Assembly (NCBI GenBank): GCA_034231615.1
Contig: CM067315.1
Coordinates: 11,555,915-11,619,914 of the forward strand
DNA length: 64,000 nucleotides
DNA from: Meghimatium bilineatum
Lineage: Eukaryota; Mollusca; Gastropoda; Stylommatophora; Philomycidae
Reading direction: 5' to 3'
Below, piece by piece: positions 22,931 through 33,659 of this stretch (its first letter is position 1; each line of letters starts with the position of its first letter). The position numbers were made by a program, and so were the translations under genes. A model generated the notes under the pieces. That model was not told the DNA's origin. It saw nothing but the letters and a program-made list of their open reading frames with translations, and ran no database searches.

Positions 22931-23224
22931 GTAAGTAGATCAGTAAACCATACATTCATCTGCTGCAGCTCCACGATCTGTTATATACTGTATTTAGGCT
23001 GACATTAACAAAATCAAATGGAAAAATGATATTGTACCAAATTTATACCCGAGACAGATTTTGTGGCAAACTTAGCTTATATATTTAGCAAATATATAGA
23101 TGATTTACAAACTTAAAGTTTCGCATATAAGTTTTAGAAAATATGAATTTAAAAAAAAATAGTTATGAAAAAAGCTAATGAACTGATATGTTGGATACTT
23201 CTAACAAATACTCAATTGGCATTT

Positions 23225-23358
23225 CTTCTTCTTCTTAGCGTTCATTCTCAAACTCCTGCTGGATCTCCCTTGCAGCACGACCATGGTCCTACTAAATTTC
23301 AAGCAGGATGTAGTCCCGAGAATAGAAATGCGTTGTGTTGCCGTTTTATTTGTGCCAG
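23225..23358 (-). repeat. SINE-B copy with 9-bp target duplication
   Basis: Complete reverse copy flanked by TTGGCATTT at 23,216-23,224 and 23,359-23,367. The tail complement CTTCTTCTTCTTAGCGTTC abuts one flank directly, as expected for target-primed insertion. Confidence 0.9.
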
Positions 23359-23395
23359 TTGGCATTTTAATTGTATACTTTTATTTTAAATGCAT

Positions 23396-23482
23396 GTTCT
23401 CAAACTCCCGCTGGTTCTATCTTGTATCAATGATCCTACCATATTTCCAGTAGGACGTAGTCCAGAGAACAGAGGTCTGCCG
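23396..23482 (-). repeat. SINE-B partial copy
   Basis: TTCTCAAACTCCCGCTGGTT, TATTTCCAGTAGGACGTAG and TCCAGAGAACAGAG are the complement of the 3' part of SINE-B. The terminal (GAA)n and the 5' end are lost. Confidence 0.75.
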
Positions 23483-24210
23483 TATTTGCAGTTTTATATG
23501 TCTGTTCATGTTCATATGTTAATTAATTTTTTGTCCAGTTATTTATGACTTCCCCTCATAGCAAAACAGTTTACAGCAATGCAACTTTTCACCTTGGAGA
23601 AAAATACTGTACAGAACTACATAATGTTTCAATTTTTTAATGAGTGAAAAACAAGATGTTACCAGTTTCTTATAATAAAATTTGCCAGTATGAATTTTTG
23701 TTCCTTGAGATCCCCGATTCTTGGCTCATCATAATAATTTGGTTATTTTCTGCAGAGGAGGTTAAACAATCATAATTGGGACTTCACTCCAATCTGTAGG
23801 GATAGTTGAACTTTGAGATTTTGTGTTAACTTGGAACAGTATGACGTGTTCTTCAAGTTTCGTCAAAACACATCTAGATCCCTGAATTGTCGCTCGTCAT
23901 AGGAATTGATCCTTTCCCAATTGTTGTTTGAACAAAATTCCGACTGTTTAGCTTTGAGATCTTGCAGCATTATCATTATACTTGAGACAGTAAATGATCA
24001 GGTTCCTAAATGTTGTTTTTCTTTGAAAAATATTCCATATTTCTAGAAACTTTCTCTAGACTTTCTGTTTTAAAGATATACATGCACCAGAATAAAGCAG
24101 TAATAATAAACATAAACAAAGAATTATATCATGCTTTATATCATGTTCAGTTGGTAATATTAAAGTCATATAGTCTTATACATTGTGTGGTTATATGTTT
24201 CCAACATTAA

Positions 24211-24390
24211 TACCACAGGTGGTTGCAAGCTTGACAAACTGGATAAACTATACAAACTGGTAGATTATGCCTTCCACATACACACAAACCTATTCTGTGT
24301 TACCACAGGTGGTTGCAAGCTTGACAAACTGGATAAACTATACAAACTGGTAGATTATGCCTTCCACATACACACAAACCTATTCTGTGT
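24211..24390. repeat. Perfect 2 x 90 bp tandem duplication
   Basis: 24,211-24,300 and 24,301-24,390 are identical base for base. Because 90 is divisible by three, the plus frame stays open through both (repeating CKLDKLDKLYKLVDYAFHI), but no homology is apparent. The identity suggests a very recent duplication or an assembly effect. Confidence 0.97.
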
Positions 24391-24526
24391 AAGTACAAGG
24401 CTGTTGCTCAAGGCATTGTATTAAACCACTGAGAGTTAAAAATTTTCTGTGTATAAAAGAAAACTTCATTGCTTGTAAATTCCTTGTGGATCCAAAAATG
24501 TTATACTTAATGAACAGTAACTCTCT

Positions 24527-24885
24527 GTGTGTTGCATAAGGCCGAAAGGCAGCAGAGAATAGCAGCATTGTTTACTGTCCATGCATGCTGTAAGGGGTGA
24601 CTAAAGTTTTTAGGGTGGAATCTGCTGTTGCATTCCATATAGTCAAGATAGGTGGATGTGTTGAGCCAAAAGACGCAGGTGAGCTGTAAACAATGACACA
24701 ACGCATTCTGTTCTCCAAATTGCTAATATGCAGGAGTTTAAAAACAGAAGTGGAAGCTGAAGTCAGATGTGTCATGCCAAAAGGTGCAGATATCACAGCT
24801 AATCTGTAAACCATGACAATGCATTCCATTCTCTGGACTAAATCCTGCTAATCTGAAGGAGTTTGAGAACAAACGAAGGAGAAAA
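24527..24885 (+). repeat. SINE-A copy with duplicated 3' half
   Basis: A diverged full unit (24,527-24,745) is followed at about 24,757 by a second 3' module (CTGAAGTCAGATGTGTCATG to GAGTTTGAGAACAAACG). So one head carries two tandem core/tail modules. Confidence 0.75.
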
Positions 24886-25047
24886 GTAACTTAGAACTAA
24901 AGAAACAAACAATATATTATATGTTTTTTTTCAACATTGTTGACATTATTCTGTCAAATACAGAAAAATTGTATATATAAAAATGAAAGAAGAAAAAAAA
25001 AGGAATTAGATAATTAAAAAAAGAAATATGTAAAACTATTTGTGTGG

Positions 25048-25053
25048 TTTAAT
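25048..25053 (-). terminator. Possible SDCBP poly(A) signal (ATTAAA)
   Basis: The minus strand reads ATTAAA about 335 bp after the syntenin stop. No canonical AATAAA is seen closer to the stop. Tentative. Confidence 0.3.
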
Positions 25054-25387
25054 TTGAATTCTTACAGGCTAATAAAAATTTCCGGTGTATACACACAATT
25101 TTGAAACTGACAAAATAAATGCAGTTGAGTTGAACCCGGCAAAATTTAAACCAAAATTTGTTTTCACATGATTCATTCTTATGCAAATAATATTCGTCGT
25201 TGTTACAATATTGTTTATATAAGATTTTAAGTACATCCCTTCCCTGTGATGTATTTACTTTGACAATGAATCACGACAAATACTTTTCTGGTCTTGCTTA
25301 ACACAGTTATGAAAGATAACGACAAAAGTGTCAGCAGCAGCAGCCCAAAAACATATCTCTCCGTAATAAGCATGTGCTTATCTCAGT

Positions 25388-25442
25388 TCAAAGGTCAGGA
25401 ATGGAATGGTCCATTAACTTCTTGATTATGCTTGTGCCCATG
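25388..25442 (-). CDS. SDCBP: Syntenin, coding exon 7 with stop
   Basis: After acceptor ttcag the frame (1 base completing a Cys codon) reads MGTSIIKKLMDHSIPDL-stop. This matches the end of syntenin-1, where the MDHxIP motif forms the short tail after PDZ2. Stop TGA is at 25,388-25,390. Intron 6 upstream is about 2.9 kb. Confidence 0.95.
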
Positions 25443-25496
25443 CTGAAATAGAGAATAAAATGTTTACATAGTTTTGGTTATAATTGTCTTTTCATT

Positions 25497-25680
25497 TCTG
25501 TTCTTCATTCAACCTCAAACTCCTGCAAATTAGCACAATATAGTCCAGAGAACAGATTGTGTCATGGTTTACAGCTCTGTTGCGATATCTGCACCTTTCA
25601 GTTTGACACATCTGACATAATTGCTTCTGGGTCACTCACTATAATGAGACTGTCAACCCCACCCATAAAATCTCCAAAGC
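25497..25680 (-). repeat. SINE-A copy, 5' truncated
   Basis: The tail complement (TTCAACCTCAAACTCCTGCA), AGTCCAGAGAACAG, GTTTACAGCTCTGTTGCG and part of the middle are present. It lies in SDCBP intron 6. Confidence 0.75.
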
Positions 25681-25979
25681 TTAAATATGCGATTGGGCCA
25701 TTTTTATCCCCAGCACTTGGTTTATGATGGCAATTTTTAGTGAATGTTTCATAATTCTAGTGCCAGAAGATAATTAGAAACATGTCCATAATTACAGACA
25801 TATAAGACAATATTTACCTGGGTAAGACTAAATTCTGACTAGTGTTATGTATATATGTTGGTACACTACCTAAAATAACCAACCTGATCGTAAATCATTA
25901 TTTGAATTTATCACTCATAAGACAGACATAAATTTAAACATAACCCTACTTTTACACTTATATCTAAACCCTTCTCTTC

Positions 25980-26115
25980 TTTCTTCTTCATCGTTCATTC
26001 TCAAACTCCCACTGGATATCTCTTGTATCAGGACCATGGTCCTATTAGATTTCCAGAAGGATGAAGTCCAGAGAATGGAAATGCGTTGTTTTGCCGTTTT
26101 ATTTGCGCCAATGGC
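25980..26115 (-). repeat. SINE-B copy
   Basis: Full reverse copy (TTCTTCTTCATCGTTCATTC to GCGCCAATGGCGTCTTCGCC). It abuts the LINE remnant starting at about 26,116. Confidence 0.88.
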
Positions 26116-26865
26116 GTCTTCGCCGGAAAAAAATTTAAACCCAACTCCCATGTTAACCATAATCAGAACACTAAACCTATTGGCCTCTTCCTAAATATCA
26201 AGAAAACAGAAGTAATGGTTATTTCAAAGAAACAAAATAACACATCTTACAAGATCAAAGTGAATGATATAGTATTAAAACAGGTCCACCAATTCAAATA
26301 TTTAGGTACAATGATTACAGCAGATGGAAGAAGTTCAACAGAAATAAGATACAGAATAGGACAGGCAAAAATAACATTCAGAAAAATGAAAAATATAATG
26401 TGTAATATGACCTTGTCATTAGAGGTGAGAAAGAGAGTTCTGCAGTGCTATACAACCCCAATACTAACATATGGGTGCGAGTCTTGGACAATAAACAAAC
26501 TGGAACGTGGGAAATTAGAGGCAACAGAGATGTGGTTCTAAAGAAGAATGCTGAGAATACCATGGACTGCCAGAAAAATTAATGTAGAGGTGTTGAAAGA
26601 GTCAAATGCGAAACGGACATTAATAAACAATATAAGAAAAAGGCAATCTTCATTTTTTGGCCACTTCATGAGACAGGCAGGTTTAGAGAACATAGTCACA
26701 ACAGGCAAAATTGAAGGCAACAGAGACAGAGAGCGACAACATTAGAAAATATTAGACAGTTTGACAACCTGGCACGGCAAGGTAAAACACAGACTTTGAT
26801 ACATAATACTGTGGAGAGCAATTGACCGCCTACGCCAGCCGGCATGGCACCTGATGATGAAACCT
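26116..26865 (+). mobile_element. LINE RT 3' part, best-preserved LINE frame
   Basis: The frame reads LFLNIKKTEVMVISKK, FKYLGTMITADGR, PILTYGCESWTINK, then after one in-frame stop at 26,539 RRMLRIPWTARKINVEVL, FFGHFMRQAGLENIVTTGKI. These are the post-palm/thumb and C-terminal motifs of a non-LTR retrotransposon RT. The catalytic YADD part lies upstream and is missing, so the copy is 5' truncated. A close relative is on the minus strand at 55,695-56,025. It lies in SDCBP intron 6. Confidence 0.9.
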
Positions 26866-26874
26866 ATTTCTTCT

Positions 26875-27935
26875 TCTTCATCGTTCTTCAGTCAGATATC
26901 AGTTTACAGCACCAATAGCTTCCAATGAATTGTGTGATTCGCTTCAGGTCATCCATGAAACCCCCCAAGTCTGGAAGCAGTGCCGTCTCAGTAGGCCATA
27001 TTTTCTCCCTCTCTTCTTGGTAGAGTTGACAGGCATGAAGAATGTGTTCTGCAGTCTCTGGGCTCAGTCCACAGTTCTGTCTCACCAATCTTCAGCTTTC
27101 GGAACATGTGACTTCTCAGTCTGTTGTGACCAGTTCGTAGTCTGAAGATGATGGTTTGTTCCTTGCGTGACATTTGGTGGTAGGGGTCATTTGGTTCGCA
27201 GTTGGGTGCATCTGCTTCCACTTTTTCTTATATTCTGCTTTTAACATGGTCTTACATTCATAGTATTATCATTTTCTATTTGTTCCAGTGATCCCCCTTT
27301 CCTTGCCAGGAGATCAGCCTTTTAATTTCCAGGTATGCCACAGTGACCTGGGATCGACTGCAGTACTGCTGAGGTGTAGTAAGCAGGCCGTAAGTTCATT
27401 CATGCTCGTGTTCTTTGGATCTTTCATTGCCTGCAATACTGACTTTGCGTCCGTTAGAAATACTACATGTCTGTTGTGACTCGGCAAGCAATTCATGAGC
27501 ATTTTGGCTGCCTCTATTATAGCTTCCATTTCTGCTTTGATATTTGTGGAATGTTTGCCTGTGGGTATGGATTTCTTTTCCATCTGGTGTTACTTATATT
27601 ACCTATAAGTAACCTGGAATAACCTATATATATTCCTGATCCTCCATCTAATACTGCCTCTTTAGCTGATCCATCTGTATATACATGTGTCCATATATCC
27701 TTTGGGTATGCTTTCTGTATGTGATTCTTAGTTGTCTGCTTTAGTACTTGTATAGTAGTTTCTGTTTTCGAAATAATGCTTGGTATATTGTCCATAATTC
27801 TTGGGAAGTTTTTCCTGTCCCAGGGTGGGTATGTGTTAAAGGTGTTTAGTGGTTTTAGGTTTTGTAGGTCTGTATCTGTGAGTGATTTCTGGAGCTGTTT
27901 AGCAGAGTGTAGAAAGCTACCTCTTTTGAAACCTA
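26875..27935 (-). mobile_element. LINE RNase H domain and 3' end (family R)
   Basis: Minus-strand frames read WTHVYTDGSA (first catalytic D), KAEMEAIIEAAKML (catalytic E), RHVVFLTDAKSVLQAM (second D), then YHQMSRKEQTIIFRLRTGHN. This is a ribonuclease H domain followed by the C-terminal tail of an RNase H-bearing non-LTR element. Frameshifts break it into at least four pieces. Its terminus at 26,875 reads GAACGATGAAGAAGAAG, nearly identical to the SINE tails. Relatives are at 33,660-34,890 and 43,835-44,297. Confidence 0.88.
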
Positions 27936-28166
27936 TTTGAAACTACATTAGCAACTTAAGAAGCTTCGTCCACACGCTATGACTTAAAATTATCACACCA
28001 ATAGAGAGGTCTGCTAACTTTTAGGAAACCTTTGTATTGTGTTATGTGGCGTAAATTATAGAACTTTCCCTATAGTGACATCTACAAAATATGACAGTTC
28101 TGGACCAAGTTCCTATAATGGAATTTGGTTGTATATCTGCAGTAAGTATCCAGCTTTCATATGCAT

Positions 28167-28295
28167 GTCTTCTTCTGCATTCATTCTCAAACTCCTGCAA
28201 ATTAACAGGATGTAGTCCAGTGAAAAAGAATGCGTTTGTCATGGTTCACAGCAATATCTCCACCATTCTGCCTGACACATCCTACTTCAGCATGT
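28167..28295 (-). repeat. SINE-A 3' module alone
   Basis: Begins with the tail complement (CTTCTTCTGCATTCATTCTC) and stops at CTACTTCAGCATG. That is the same internal boundary at which other half copies start. It ends 50 bp from SDCBP exon 6. Confidence 0.85.
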
Positions 28296-28344
28296 CATGC
28301 ATATAAAAGTATCCTATCTTTAGCAACACAAGAATACAACTTAC

Positions 28345-28436
28345 CATTTGATAATGTGATCATAGATGACACATGGCATAACTGTAACTGTCAGAGTTTT
28401 GCCACAAGCATCAATGATTGCCCCAATTTCTTTGTC
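28345..28436 (-). CDS. SDCBP: Syntenin, coding exon 6
   Basis: Acceptor ttacag, then DKEIGAIIDACGKTLTVTVM + PCVIYDHIIK, ending with TG before a gtaagt donor. This is the C-terminal half of PDZ2 (last beta strands) and the start of the C-terminal helix. Intron 5 upstream is about 3.5 kb. Confidence 0.95.
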
Positions 28437-28510
28437 CTGTAATAACATATTTGTAAGTATTCAGATGTAGCTGACATTTTTTATTATACATGTTGTACGA
28501 CAGGTATTGC

Positions 28511-28793
28511 CCGTGTATTGCCGGGGCCCGAAAGGGGAGTAAAGAATAGCAACACTGTTTACATTCCACACATATCGTAAAAGGCGACTAAGGAGGTTAT
28601 GGGATGGAGTTGGCTGTCCCATCCCATATAGGATCACTGACCCAAAGCTATGCTGAAGTCGGATGTGTCAGGCCGAAAGGCGCAGATATCGCAGCAATGC
28701 TGTAAACCATGACACAGCTCATTCCGTTCTCCGGACTACATCCTGCTAATCTGCAGGAGTGTGAGAACGAACGCAGAAGAAGAGAAGAAGTAA
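28511..28793 (+). repeat. SINE-A reference copy with 12-bp target duplication
   Basis: Best-preserved family member, about 283 bp. GACAGGTATTGC flanks it at 28,499-28,510 and 28,794-28,805. Order: head CCGTGTATTGCCGGGGCCCG, AAAGAATAGCAACACTG, GGCGACTAAGGAGG, TGTCCCATCCCATATAGG, core CTGAAGTCGGATGTGTCAGG, CGGACTACATCCTGCTAATC, tail GAACGAACGCAGAAGAAG. I see no convincing Pol III A/B boxes, so the origin of the head is open. Confidence 0.95.
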
Positions 28794-28897
28794 GACAGGT
28801 ATTGCACTGGAATCTACAGGACCAAATAAAAAAAAGAGAGAGACTTGGAGGAAATAATTAGATCCATATACAAAAAATGTTAGAAAGGATATGGAAA

Positions 28898-29907
28898 TGA
28901 CTAAACCTTTAGAGCCCTGGCTTAAAATTACAAAACTTCCCCCAGGACCTGGCTTATTTTTTGGAAAATGTGTGTTATTGATGTTGGGTGTTTTGAAAAC
29001 GTGATAACTTTTTTTGTTTTAAAAGATATCAAAATAATGTTTGCACATCTAAATAAAGGAGTGAATAGTGAATATAGTCATGTTTTTGTTGTTGTTGTAT
29101 GTGTGATATGACAGTTGTGAGCAAGTTGTGAAGTTGAAAATTCTGGCGAAAAACGCAAAACGCCATTTTCATAATCGCAAATATATCTTCGTGACGACCC
29201 TAATACATGAGCAATGTGTGGCAACATTGATAAATTCCTCATAAATACCTATGCTTAATATATATATATATATATTGTTTTATATCCAAACTAATATAAT
29301 ATGGACTAAAAAAACGAATGGTTGGTTGCTGATCCAGCAGTCCATGGGCTCATGCCCTTTGACCCCAAAAAACCCCCCAAAAAACTAATAAAACGTGAAG
29401 AAATCGAATATAACGTCCGTCCGGTCAACACTAGGTCTAGCCCGACATGCAACGTAATTATTGTCCATGCACACACATGGCAACCCTGATACATATTATT
29501 TTTGTGTTTTTGAATGAATACACACACATTTTTATCAAATAACAACATATTAAATACAGAAAAAAACAATTAGAACATGTAGTCACGATCACTTACCCAT
29601 GCCACGCGGTACTCAATTTGATAGTAAAATACGGCCGAAAATGGCTAAAGTCGCTCTAGAAATGCGTTGACAAATTAAACCGGCTTTCTCTCTCTTACAA
29701 TCATAATGAGTAACGGAATTTGACCTTTAAACTGTGACGTATTCCTAGCTTCGTGTAGCTGGAATTCTACGCCATATAAGCTTTAACTTCGTGAAGTTCC
29801 GTACTCGGGAATGGAGCGATATCATATGGCGTATGATTGCGACCACAGGCAAGGTGGAACGCACACGCAAGGCGCAATGTTGCGACCATAGGGGCCTAAA
29901 GGTTAAA
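28898..29907 (+). mobile_element. piggyBac-like nonautonomous element, family G, about 1.0 kb
   Basis: Left end AACCTTTAGAGCCC and right end GGGGCCTAAAGGTTAAA are imperfect inverted termini next to CTAA/TTAA. The left 250 bp match copies at 15,797 and 41,633. No transposase frame is seen. Repeat module F (29,325-29,372) lies within. It is in SDCBP intron 5. Confidence 0.55.
29325..29372 (+). repeat. Repeat module F, short
   Basis: GGTTGCTGATCCAGCAGTCC and GGGCTCATGCCCTTTGACCC match the copies at 4,885 and 22,866. Confidence 0.7.
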
Positions 29908-30001
29908 TAGATCAGGAGAAAATGTAAGAGATTTATTGAGGACTCATCTTTCTTAGGAAGTGAAAAGAGAATAGATAGATGTAGACTGATATAAATCATA
30001 C

Positions 30002-30134
30002 TTCTTCTTCTGTGTTCATTCTCACACTCCTACCGGATCTAGATTTCTAGCAGGATGTAGTCCAGAGAATGGAAATGTGCTGTGTCGCCGTTTTATTTGC
30101 GCCAATGGTCCGACACATCCGTCTTCGGTGGTAG
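30002..30134 (-). repeat. SINE-B copy with 11-bp target duplication
   Basis: Reverse copy flanked by ATAAATCATAC at 29,991-30,001 and 30,135-30,145. It is internally shortened (the AGGACCATGGTCCT stem is missing), yet the ends are intact. It lies in SDCBP intron 5. Confidence 0.9.
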
Positions 30135-30569
30135 ATAAATCATACAGAACGTGTGTATGAAAGATGAGTGATTTTCTGTCATTTCTTCTTCTTTTGTTCA
30201 CTAACTGTGTTTTATGCATGGCATCCTGATTAATTGTGCGCCTTTTGGCTGGTTGCCTCCGTCTTCAGCACATAGTTTACTTGGGCAGGACTGTGGTCCT
30301 ACTGGAATGGGACTGCCCGACCAGTCTTAGTATCCAGCCAGATGGCTGAACTAAGCCCCATCACCACCTCACGGTGCTGGCCTCGATGGGGATTTTCTGT
30401 CATGACATCTGTGATTTTGAAGTCAGTGTCACTATTATTTCCTTAGCTCTAGCAGGACCAGGGTAAAATAGCTACATAAATCTCTCCAGTAACTAAGTTA
30501 CTGAAACGCAACACTTATTTTTTTGTTACTCGTTCTTCAGCCTAAGTCATTCGTCCGTGTTGCAACATT

Positions 30570-31065
30570 GGCCTTAAATTCTAGTTCAGGGTGTAAAGAA
30601 TAGGGCTACTGTATTAATTCCAGACGTCATAGGAGGGAACTAAGCAAAGTTGAGATATAGGCTGACAATCTGTCTACTGTGAAATAATCATCATTGTCAT
30701 ATCTTGTTTAAATTTCTTACTTTTGTCTTCTATCAAATAATCTCCATGGATGAAAAAGAGATGCAGACTCCTAGTTGATGTGGAATGCTAGATGTTACAA
30801 TAAATCTGACAGAAGAATAATGTTAGTTGGTCCAGAAGTGTGTGCTGTGCTCCTGGCAGGATGTAGTAATCCTGGAGCATTGGACTTCCTTCGGGGACTG
30901 AGCATGCATCCATAAACCTCCCTTACACATCCATGCATTAGAGAACTTATATGAGTCAGATTGTTGTTCGCGTTACAAAACTGAGTCGAACCTGTGCATT
31001 GGTCAGAAAGGATATGGGCTGTCAAGAGCTACTTGCTCACAGCTAAAGGAATTATTTCATCATCA
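30570..31065 (+). repeat. Repeat family C, uninterrupted copy
   Basis: Collinear with 18,845-19,740 (both halves) and 33,200-33,510: TTCAGGGTGTAAAGAATAGG, GAGATGCAGACTCCTAG, TGTGTGCTGTGCTCCTGGC, GCATCCATAAACCTCCC and CACAGCTAAAGGAATTATTT. No coding potential is recognised. Confidence 0.65.
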
Positions 31066-31080
31066 GTTAAATTCTCTGCA

Positions 31081-31229
31081 GAAGACGGATGTGTCTGGCC
31101 ATTGTCGCAAATAAAACGGTGACATAACACATTTCCATTCTCTGGATTATATACTGCTGGAAATCTATCAGCCATTGTCCTGCTGCAAGAGATATCCACT
31201 TGGAGTTTGAGAATGAACGCTGAAGAAGT
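31081..31229 (+). repeat. SINE-B copy
   Basis: GAAGACGGATGTGTCTGGCC, CGCAAATAAAACGGTGAC, ACTGCTGGAAATCTATC, TTGGAGTTTGAGAATGAACG and CTGAAGAAG. It directly follows repeat C. Confidence 0.88.
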
Positions 31230-31440
31230 TAAAGTCAAATGCAGATAAGAATTTCGTTAATGAACTGTGCCGTGGACACCAGCCCTGAGATTGTTTTAAG
31301 CAGAACCATGGTACTAAATATTATAAGAAATTATATCATCAACTAATTTTAAACAATTTATTGAAAGTACATCGTGCAGAGATAAATGTACTTGTTTCCT
31401 CTATTGTTATTAACACATAACTCCAAATGATAATAATTGC

Positions 31441-31493
31441 AGAAATCGGATGTGTTGGGTCTTGGTACAATTAAAATGGCAGCATAACACATT
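31441..31493 (+). repeat. SINE-B 5' fragment
   Basis: GAAATCGGATGTGTTGGGTC and ACAATTAAAATGGCAGCATA match the SINE-B head. The copy ends in a T/C run. Confidence 0.6.
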
Positions 31494-31953
31494 TTTTTCC
31501 CCCTCGAGTTCACAGAAAAATCCACTTTATAAGTAAGGTGTGAGTGGGTTACGCTCTTGCAACCTCTTGATCAGAATGGCTTAACCACTATGGCAGGGAA
31601 TATTTTGCATTGTCTGAAGGCATTTTTAAGCCACTGATTTATTCCATAAATAAAATAATTGTAATTTTTATAATATATAACCATCATTGTACATTATTTT
31701 CAAGCAAAAAATTATTAACAAATTCAACATCCCCCACCTGGAGTGTGTTGCAGTTGTATTTTGTTCGGGTGATTGTTAAGTGCGTGCGAAGTCATAAGAT
31801 TATACTCTGGTCTTTATTTCCTAGGAGGTTGACATATTGTCTATGTAATTTGGGCTGGCCAGACCGTCGAATTAAACGACACACCTATTTGATACCTGCT
31901 GCATAAGAAGGCTATGTATGATAAAACCATACTACAAATAGTAATCATCTTAC

Positions 31954-32125
31954 CTTCAGACCCACAACATTTTGCCCACCAATTTCAATCAATTGATGGT
32001 CTGTGAGTAGACCATTACGTGCAGCAGAGGATTCTTTAACCAAAGACTTGATCCGGCCGTTATCAAAAACAAATCCCACAAATCCATTGCTATCTTTTTG
32101 CATCGTTATTGTGCGCTCAAACGGT
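31954..32125 (-). CDS. SDCBP: Syntenin, coding exon 5 (PDZ2)
   Basis: Acceptor ccccag. The first base completes an Arg codon, then [40 protein letters not shown] and [17 protein letters not shown] follow, with a gtaaga donor. This is the start and centre of PDZ2. GFVGFVF is the carboxylate-binding loop (residues about 210-216), which in syntenin binds syndecan C-termini and, with PDZ1, PIP2. Confidence 0.97.
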
Positions 32126-32244
32126 CTGGGGAAAAACAGCAATGATATAGAAACAGGAAATTATAGAAAATTACATACATGAGTTTGAGAACTAACAAAA
32201 GATATCAGGCAGGAAATATATTCAATAATCAGTAGCTAGAACAT

Positions 32245-32894
32245 AAGGTTTCATGCCAGAACACGATAAGACATATTACGATTAGCTCTTACTTCCTACA
32301 TGCAATGATAAGGTTTCATGCCAGAACACGATAAGACATATTACGATTAGCTCTTACTTCCTACATGCAATGATAAGGTTTCATGCCAGAACACGATAAG
32401 ACATATTACGATTAGCTCTTACTTCCTACATGCAATGATAAGGTTTCATGCCAGAACATGATAAGACATATTATGATTAGCTCTTACTTCCTACATGCAA
32501 TGATAAGGTTTCATGCCAGAACACGATAAGACATATTACGATTAGCTCTTACTTCCTACATGCAATGATAAGGTTTCATGCCAGAACATGATAAGACATA
32601 TTACGATTAGCTCTTACTTCCTACATGCAATGATAAGGTTTCATGCCAGAACATGATAAGACATATTACGATTAGCTCTTACTTCCTACATGCAATGATA
32701 AGGTTTCATGCCAGAACACGATAAGACATATTACGATTAGCTCTTACTTCCTACATGCAATGATAAGGTTTCATGCCAGAACATGATAAGACATATTACG
32801 ATTAGCTCTTACTTCCTACATGCAATGATAAGGTTTCATGCCAGAATACGATAAGACATATAATGATTAGCTCTTACTTCCTATATGCAATGGT
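32245..32894. repeat. Minisatellite, 10 x 65 bp, in SDCBP intron 4
   Basis: Ten units start every 65 bp from 32,245 (AAGGTTTCATGCCAGAACAC ... TTACTTCCTACATGCAATGA). Only C/T-type changes separate them. A related antisense single unit lies at about 59,278-59,325. The array begins 120 bp from exon 5. Confidence 0.97.
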
Positions 32895-33199
32895 TATTTT
32901 TCTCTGGGGCTTTATTTCATACCAAAAAGACTCCAATTATCAGCAGCATGTAACGATTTGAGAAGTCTCCTCACAGAATGTACGATTCTAGGAATTTTGT
33001 AGCTTTTCTACTTTAAGCAACATGCAAAATGCAGTCATGATCTTCAGCTCCCAGAAAAGGATCTTTCCTGTCAGAGACGTCCAAAGAACCAATTGGTAAC
33101 TGGGATGGGTGGGACATCTAAGCCAGCTATGCTTTCCTGCCATCCAAACTTGCTCTGCAATTATGCAGGGCTCTCAGGCAGAAAAGTGCAGATATAGCA

Positions 33200-33510
33200 G
33201 CTAAGCAAAATCTCACAGAAAAAAGATGAACTAGTTGGCCCAGAAATATATATGCTGCATTCCTTGCAGGACTTGTAATCCTGGAACACCTCCCTTCAAT
33301 GACTAAACATGTATGCATAAAACCCCTTATCCCAACCAACCATGCCTTTGACACAGCAAACCAAACCGTTATGTATTTAAGTGTCAACTTGGTCACTCAA
33401 CTGAGGACCTATGCTTTTGTCAGAAAGCCATGGGGATGTTAAGAGTTACCTGTTAACAGCTAAAGGAATTATTTCATTATCATCATATGTTAAGAATTAC
33501 CTGCTCATAG
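33200..33510 (+). repeat. Repeat family C, partial
   Basis: TGCTGCATTCCTTGCAGGAC, ATGCATAAAACCCC and ACAGCTAAAGGAATTATTTC are collinear with 30,830-31,065. The last part is duplicated (33,430 and 33,490). Confidence 0.6.
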
Positions 33511-33659
33511 TTAAATGGATTATTTCATCATCATCTGAGGTTGCTCTGCATTTATGCAGGGCTAACATGTTTTATTTTGAGCTCTCCCAGGGAGTTGTCA
33601 TGCCCTACACAAAGTTACTTGTCATCAAATCCCCCACATGATGCCATAGTGTCTAAAAC

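Noticed and set aside
32245..32894. CRISPR-like array (regular repeats)
   Set aside because: Units are contiguous without variable spacers and lie in a eukaryotic intron; it is a minisatellite.
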